Below are positions 60,730 to 64,000 of a DNA stretch of 64,000 nt, piece after piece. Position 1 is the first letter of the stretch, and each line of letters opens with the position of its first letter. Position numbers and translations under genes: made by a program. Under the pieces are notes generated by a model. The model searched no databases. It had not been told where the DNA came from and worked only from the letters and a program-made list of their open reading frames with translations. The DNA is from JBBIGV01 sp037447335 (GTDB lineage Bacteria; Bacteroidota; Ignavibacteria; Ignavibacteriales; Ignavibacteriaceae), in assembly GCA_037447335.1 (NCBI GenBank), contig JBBIGV010000005.1, positions 22,010 to 86,009 of the forward strand, given 5' to 3'.

Positions 60730-61455
60730 TTACTTAGAAATGATTACAAAAGAAAAGTCATCAGAAGCCCCGCGGGCTTCAACCATAGTATTAATCCTGT
60801 CAGATATTGTATTGATGTCGGTATTGTTTATAACTATATCTTCAATTTCCTGGTCTGATATTTCTGAAGTTACTCCATCTGTACAAATCAGGAAAAAAGT
60901 TCTTTCACCGTTGTGAACCTTCATCTTGCTGAGGTCAACATCAACTTCAAAATTATCGCCTAATGCACGTGTTATAATATTCCTGTTCGGATGCGTTTCG
61001 GCTTGTTTAAGTGTTAGGAATCCTTCATCAATCATTTTCTGAACAAGCGAATGATCTTTAGTAAGCTGCTTTAGTTTTCCGTTTTTAAGAGTGTAGATGC
61101 GCGAGTCACCGATGTGTGCCCAATAGGCTGTATCATCTTTAATAAACATAGCTTCAGCCGTTGTAGCCATGCCGTTTAATGACGGATTAGCAAGCGAGAC
61201 CCGAATGACCTCGTCATTTGCGGCAAGGAATGCATTCCGCATACGTTCAAGGTAATCCCATTCGGTTGAAGAATCAAAATAATTATAAATTGTTTCCATT
61301 GCGAGCTTTGAAGCTGCTGCACCGCCTTTGTTTCCACCGAGGCCATCACAAACGATACTCAGTAAACCGTCCTGGCATTTAAAAACACCTGCAGAATCTT
61401 CGTTCACAGAACGTTTAAAGCCCTGTTTGGAAAGTAATGTATAAACATAACTCAT
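60730..61455 (-). CDS. PP2C-family protein phosphatase (Stp/PrpC type)
   Basis: A 241-residue metal-dependent Ser/Thr phosphatase, the expected antagonist of the adjacent kinase. Seen: the N-terminal SKQGFKRSVNEDS, metal-binding DGLGGNKGGAAAS, HIGDSRIYTLKNGKL, RALGDNFEVDVD and CTDGVTSEISDQE with the second metal-binding Asp. The start chosen, ATG 61455 giving MSYVYTLLSKQG, matches the family N-terminus; an upstream ATG at 61500 would add 15 residues encoded partly by a 15-bp tandem duplication. The kinase starts 5 bp after its stop. Function is secure. Confidence 0.92.
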   Translation of the reverse strand: MSYVYTLLSKQGFKRSVNEDSAGVFKCQDGLLSIVCDGLGGNKGGAAASKLAMETIYNYFDSSTEWDYLERMRNAFLAANDEVIRVSLANPSLNGMATTAEAMFIKDDTAYWAHIGDSRIYTLKNGKLKQLTKDHSLVQKMIDEGFLTLKQAETHPNRNIITRALGDNFEVDVDLSKMKVHNGERTFFLICTDGVTSEISDQEIEDIVINNTDINTISDRINTMVEARGASDDFSFVIISK

Positions 61456-61477
61456 TTGAACCCCATCAGATATAGTA

Positions 61478-61507
61478 TTAAGCATATTAGTTTTAAGCAT
61501 ATTAGTT
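61478..61507. repeat. 15-bp perfect tandem duplication
   Basis: TTAAGCATATTAGTT occurs twice head to tail just upstream of the phosphatase start. It creates an upstream ATG and an apparent N-terminal extension (MLKTNMLNT) that is probably not translated. Confidence 0.8.
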
Positions 61508-61955
61508 TAATTAATGGGGTGTTGCCCGAAAAAGACTATTAACATTCACAAATTAATTATGTGCAAGATAGGGTATTTTTACTCAAAAATCGAGAATAAA
61601 TTTTACAAAAATTAAAGCCGGGTGGAATACCATTCATCAAAGAAAGAGTATATGTTAAACTGACAATGCAGATGTTGAAGAATAGGTTTCCGTCAGTTTT
61701 ATTTCGGGTTTGTGTCGAGGCTGTAACGCATTCAAAACGCATGCAGAACGAGTTCAAGTCCCGAATCCGACTGCCGGTATTTGGGAACATGGCAGCTGAA
61801 AAAATTAGAAACTCAAAATTAATTTTTCTATATTGGAGCGGGTTTACGAATTACTCTTTGATTTTAGATGAACACTCACTCCCTTCAGTAAATGCGGCGG
61901 GGGTATGACACGATGCTGGCAGTTAATCTTTTGTTTCACAATACGGGGTTCGCTT
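61508..61955. other. 448-bp region upstream of cas6
   Basis: No gene, CRISPR repeat or clear terminator is visible. It separates the divergent kinase/phosphatase unit from the CRISPR genes. A short stretch near 61750-61768 (GTTCAAGTCCCG) resembles a tRNA T-arm but lacks a complete tRNA context. The cas6 promoter should lie in its last part. Confidence 0.6.
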
Positions 61956-62747
61956 GTGAGATTGAAATTAACATTAAGTGCAGATGCCGGTAATCTGATT
62001 TTTTATAACTACCATTATCATTTATCTGCTGCGATTTATAAGATGCTTAGGTTTGGCTCGCCGGAGTTTTCTGGGTTTTTGCACAATCTGGGTTTCAAGC
62101 AGAATGGAAAGACTTACAAGCTCTTTACATTTGCTCTACGATTTGAACAATACACAAATCTGAAACATGCTATCAGGCTGGACAAGCCAGTCGCCTATCT
62201 TTACGTAAGCTCATTCTTGATTGATGATTTCATTAAGAATTTTGTGATTGGCACATTTGAAAGTCAGATTGTGGACCTTTCAGAGTTGAACTTCCCCATA
62301 AGATTCAGAATAAAATTTGTTGAGACTATACCTGTCCCCGAATTTACTGATAAAATTTCATTTAGTTTGCTTACACCAATGGTACTTTCAAGCTACAGAA
62401 TGCATAACGGAAAGACCAGCCAATATTACCTCAGAGCCGAAGATACAGAAGAAGCCAACAGGATACTTACGCGGAATTTGCAGAATAAATACCAGGCGAT
62501 TTATAATGAGGAGATAAATGATTCTGTCAGGTTAACGTGGGATGTTAATTATTTACAAAGGACAGAGCGCATTACAAAAAAAATAACAATAAACCAGCAT
62601 GGGAAGAATCCAATTGACGTAGTGGGATTACTGGCGCCTTTTGAATTGCAGGGGAATCCCGAATTGATTCGCACAGGATATGAGTGCGGATTTGGTGAGA
62701 AGAATTCGATGGGCTTTGGAATGGCGGAGGCAGTGAACAAAGAATAA
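61956..62747 (+). CDS. cas6: CRISPR-associated endoribonuclease Cas6
   Basis: A 263-residue RAMP-fold ribonuclease that cuts CRISPR precursor RNA. The start chosen is GTG 61956 (VRLKLTLSAD...), the usual Cas6 N-terminus; an ATG-like upstream extension of 17 residues looks unlikely. Seen: the first ferredoxin-fold strand, then YHYHLSAAIYKMLRFGSPEFSGFLH, whose His residues include the likely catalytic one, and the C-terminal glycine-rich loop GYECGFGEKNSMGFGMA, which is diagnostic. Cas10 follows about 0.65 kb downstream on the same strand, with an ORF6N fragment between. No array is in the window. Confidence 0.9.
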   Translation: MRLKLTLSADAGNLIFYNYHYHLSAAIYKMLRFGSPEFSGFLHNLGFKQNGKTYKLFTFALRFEQYTNLKHAIRLDKPVAYLYVSSFLIDDFIKNFVIGTFESQIVDLSELNFPIRFRIKFVETIPVPEFTDKISFSLLTPMVLSSYRMHNGKTSQYYLRAEDTEEANRILTRNLQNKYQAIYNEEINDSVRLTWDVNYLQRTERITKKITINQHGKNPIDVVGLLAPFELQGNPELIRTGYECGFGEKNSMGFGMAEAVNKE

Positions 62748-62856
62748 TTAACAATGAATAATAAATAATTAAGGCATTTATTTATGAAGACTAAGAATAC
62801 TGGCGTAACTGAAAATCCGTATAAAAAATATTATTTATTCGCGATATAGTATTACA

Positions 62857-63306
62857 ACTAAACGGCTTAATGAAGAGGAAAAAAGAAATAAAGACCGTTT
62901 TCCAATGGATTTTATGTTTCAGTTAAACAAACAGGAAAAATCAGAGGTAGTCGCAAATTGCGACCACCTGAAAAATCTTAAATATTCACCCAATCTTCCG
63001 TTTGTATTTACTGAACATGGTGCAATTATGCTCGCATCCGTCTTAAATTCCCAACTGGCAATTGAAGCTAGCGTATATGTAGTCCGAGCCTTCGTTCGAT
63101 TGCGGGAAATTCTGCTTACACATAAAGAACTTGCGGTAAAATTTAGAGAGCTTGAATTAAGGTTAGAAACACACGATGAACAGATTGCAGTTATTTTCGA
63201 AGCAATAAATCAATTGTTAGCACGGCCCGAAGCACCGATGAAGAAAATTGGATTTACAGTGGAAGAAAAGAAAAGGAGTTACGCCGCAAGACGTAAAGCT
63301 ATTTAA
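62857..63306 (+). pseudogene. ORF6N-domain protein, N-terminally truncated
   Basis: A stretch matching ORF6N (KilA-N-type phage-linked DNA-binding) proteins: TKRLNEEEKRNKDRFPMDFMFQL, then LPFVFTEHGAIMLASVLNS, ASVYVVRAFVRLREILLTHKEL and a coiled-coil tail with HDEQIAVIFEAINQLLA. Complete members begin about 30 residues earlier with a block ending in LYGV-like residues. Here the frame runs back only to a stop at 62806-62808 with no good start. An internal ATG at 62905 could give a 133-residue product. It lies between cas6 and cas10 and may have come in with a phage or mobile element. Likely a remnant. Confidence 0.6.
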
Positions 63307-63393
63307 TGCAGAAAGAAACATTTCGGAAACGTTGTGGAGATTGAAAACATATTTTTATTTAATTAAGTTTGAATCAAAAATCAGAGAAGTAAA

Positions 63394-63969
63394 ATGACGA
63401 AAGAAGAAAAAACTTTGATACTTGGCGCACTGTTCCATGATATTGGGAAGTTTGAGCAGCGGTGCACTGGAAATCCGGGGAAAGAGAAACATCAATATCT
63501 GGGTGTTAAGCTTATAGATGAGGGTAGATTTCTGCACCGATTTGAAAAAATAGTCGGACAAGAAAATATTAATGTGCTAAAGAATATAATTTCTGAGCAT
63601 CATAACGCAGCAGCGAAAGGTTTAACAGAAACTGTCAGGCAAGCTGATAGATTATCTGCTAGTGAAAGAGTGGACAAGGAAGAAACAGAAATCTATCAAG
63701 ATCAGTGGAATCATAAACATCTTTCATCACTTTTTAGCAAAATTAAAATACTATCTGATAAGAATTATCCACCCAGGTATTATAAACATAGTCATCTAAC
63801 GAAGGATCGGTTCGATGTGATCATACCTTCCGAGACAACAGAAAAAGAAATAAAAGAGTATGCTTATAAGGAATACGACTGGAATTTATTTAAGGAAGAC
63901 CTTGAATACGTTCTGGATATTTATGAAAGCGACGATGACTTTGAGAGTTTATCCCAGATTTGTCATTAG
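63394..63969 (+). pseudogene. cas10: Cas10 (Csm1-type) HD domain, truncated
   Basis: The first 186 or so residues of Cas10, the large subunit of type III CRISPR effectors. Seen: LGALFHDIGKFEQR with the HD pair His15/Asp16, HQYLGVK, ISEHHNAAAKG with Glu68/His69/His70, and VRQADRLSASERVD, all typical of the N-terminal HD nuclease region. DDDFESL should continue into further Cas10 sequence, but the frame instead reads SQICH and stops at 63967-63969. The last 50 bp do not look like cas10 in any frame I can read, so an insertion or rearrangement may lie at the edge. Type III-A is the best guess. Confidence 0.75.
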
Positions 63970-64000
63970 GGACCCACGACATAAGGGCAAGAAAATGCTT

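Noticed and set aside
61740..61775. tRNA-like stretch (GTTCAAGTCCCG) upstream of cas6
   Set aside because: Only the T-loop resembles a tRNA; the T-stem has mismatches and no D-arm or acceptor stem fits upstream.
62784..62849. 21-codon open frame before the ORF6N fragment
   Set aside because: Too short, no match; probably part of the disrupted region.

Overview
This 64 kb window is a stretch of bacterial chromosome, AT-rich, with genes on both strands. The best guess for the host is a member of the Ignavibacteria or a relative in the Bacteroidota/Chlorobi group. Three things point there: a secreted protein carrying a type IX secretion sorting tail (NYPNPFNPST plus a KKMILSK-like end), a TonB system with a TonB-dependent receptor, and several short palindromic intergenic repeats. 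This assignment is inferred from gene content, not from a marker phylogeny.

Layout. 1-13.9 kb is mixed housekeeping: an Rrf2 regulator with an ALDH7-type dehydrogenase, a eukaryote-type citrate synthase, an outer-membrane-like protein, a Sel1-repeat protein, an aminotransferase followed by a PP2C/SpoIIE phosphatase broken by one stop codon, a CDF metal transporter, an MFS transporter overlapping nusB, leucine dehydrogenase and a DUF218 protein. 14-26 kb is a leftward energy cluster: tonB, vanZ-like and nnr genes, then the distal half of complex I (transcribed nuoJ, K, L, M, N) with an NhaD-type Na+/H+ antiporter and an unknown 121-residue protein between nuoM and nuoN, and asnS upstream. nuoA-I are not in the window.

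26.5-29 kb is a repeat-rich accessory patch. It holds a heptamer tandem repeat, a relic of a secreted-protein gene, a 120-bp MITE-like element, a PemK/MazF toxin-antitoxin pair with a frameshifted toxin, a direct repeat flanking that pair, several palindromic elements, and a small bacterial CULT-domain (cereblon-like) protein. 29.2-44 kb is a rightward copper/heavy-metal island: an HYC-CC-PP protein, an HMA copper-binding protein, a CusA pump, a TolC-type channel, a CusB adaptor with a metal-binding domain and DUF3347, two PII-like proteins, a sorting-tail protein, a YHS protein, a Met/His-rich periplasmic protein, a beta-barrel, a DUF2231-like membrane protein and a TonB-dependent receptor. 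Together they can bind copper in the periplasm, pump it out and sense it, though the exact metal is inferred.

44-61.5 kb is mostly leftward: a PAS/GAF histidine kinase, a five-gene MacAB-TolC-like exporter with two different permeases, a CCA-adding/poly(A) polymerase-type enzyme, an AI-2E family protein, a membrane metallopeptidase with TPR-like repeats, murA, and a Ser/Thr kinase with sensor-like repeats next to its PP2C phosphatase. From about 62 kb to the end lies the start of a type III CRISPR locus (cas6, then the HD part of cas10), interrupted by an N-terminally truncated ORF6N gene; cas10 itself breaks off near the window edge. No CRISPR array and no convincing tRNA or rRNA gene was seen.
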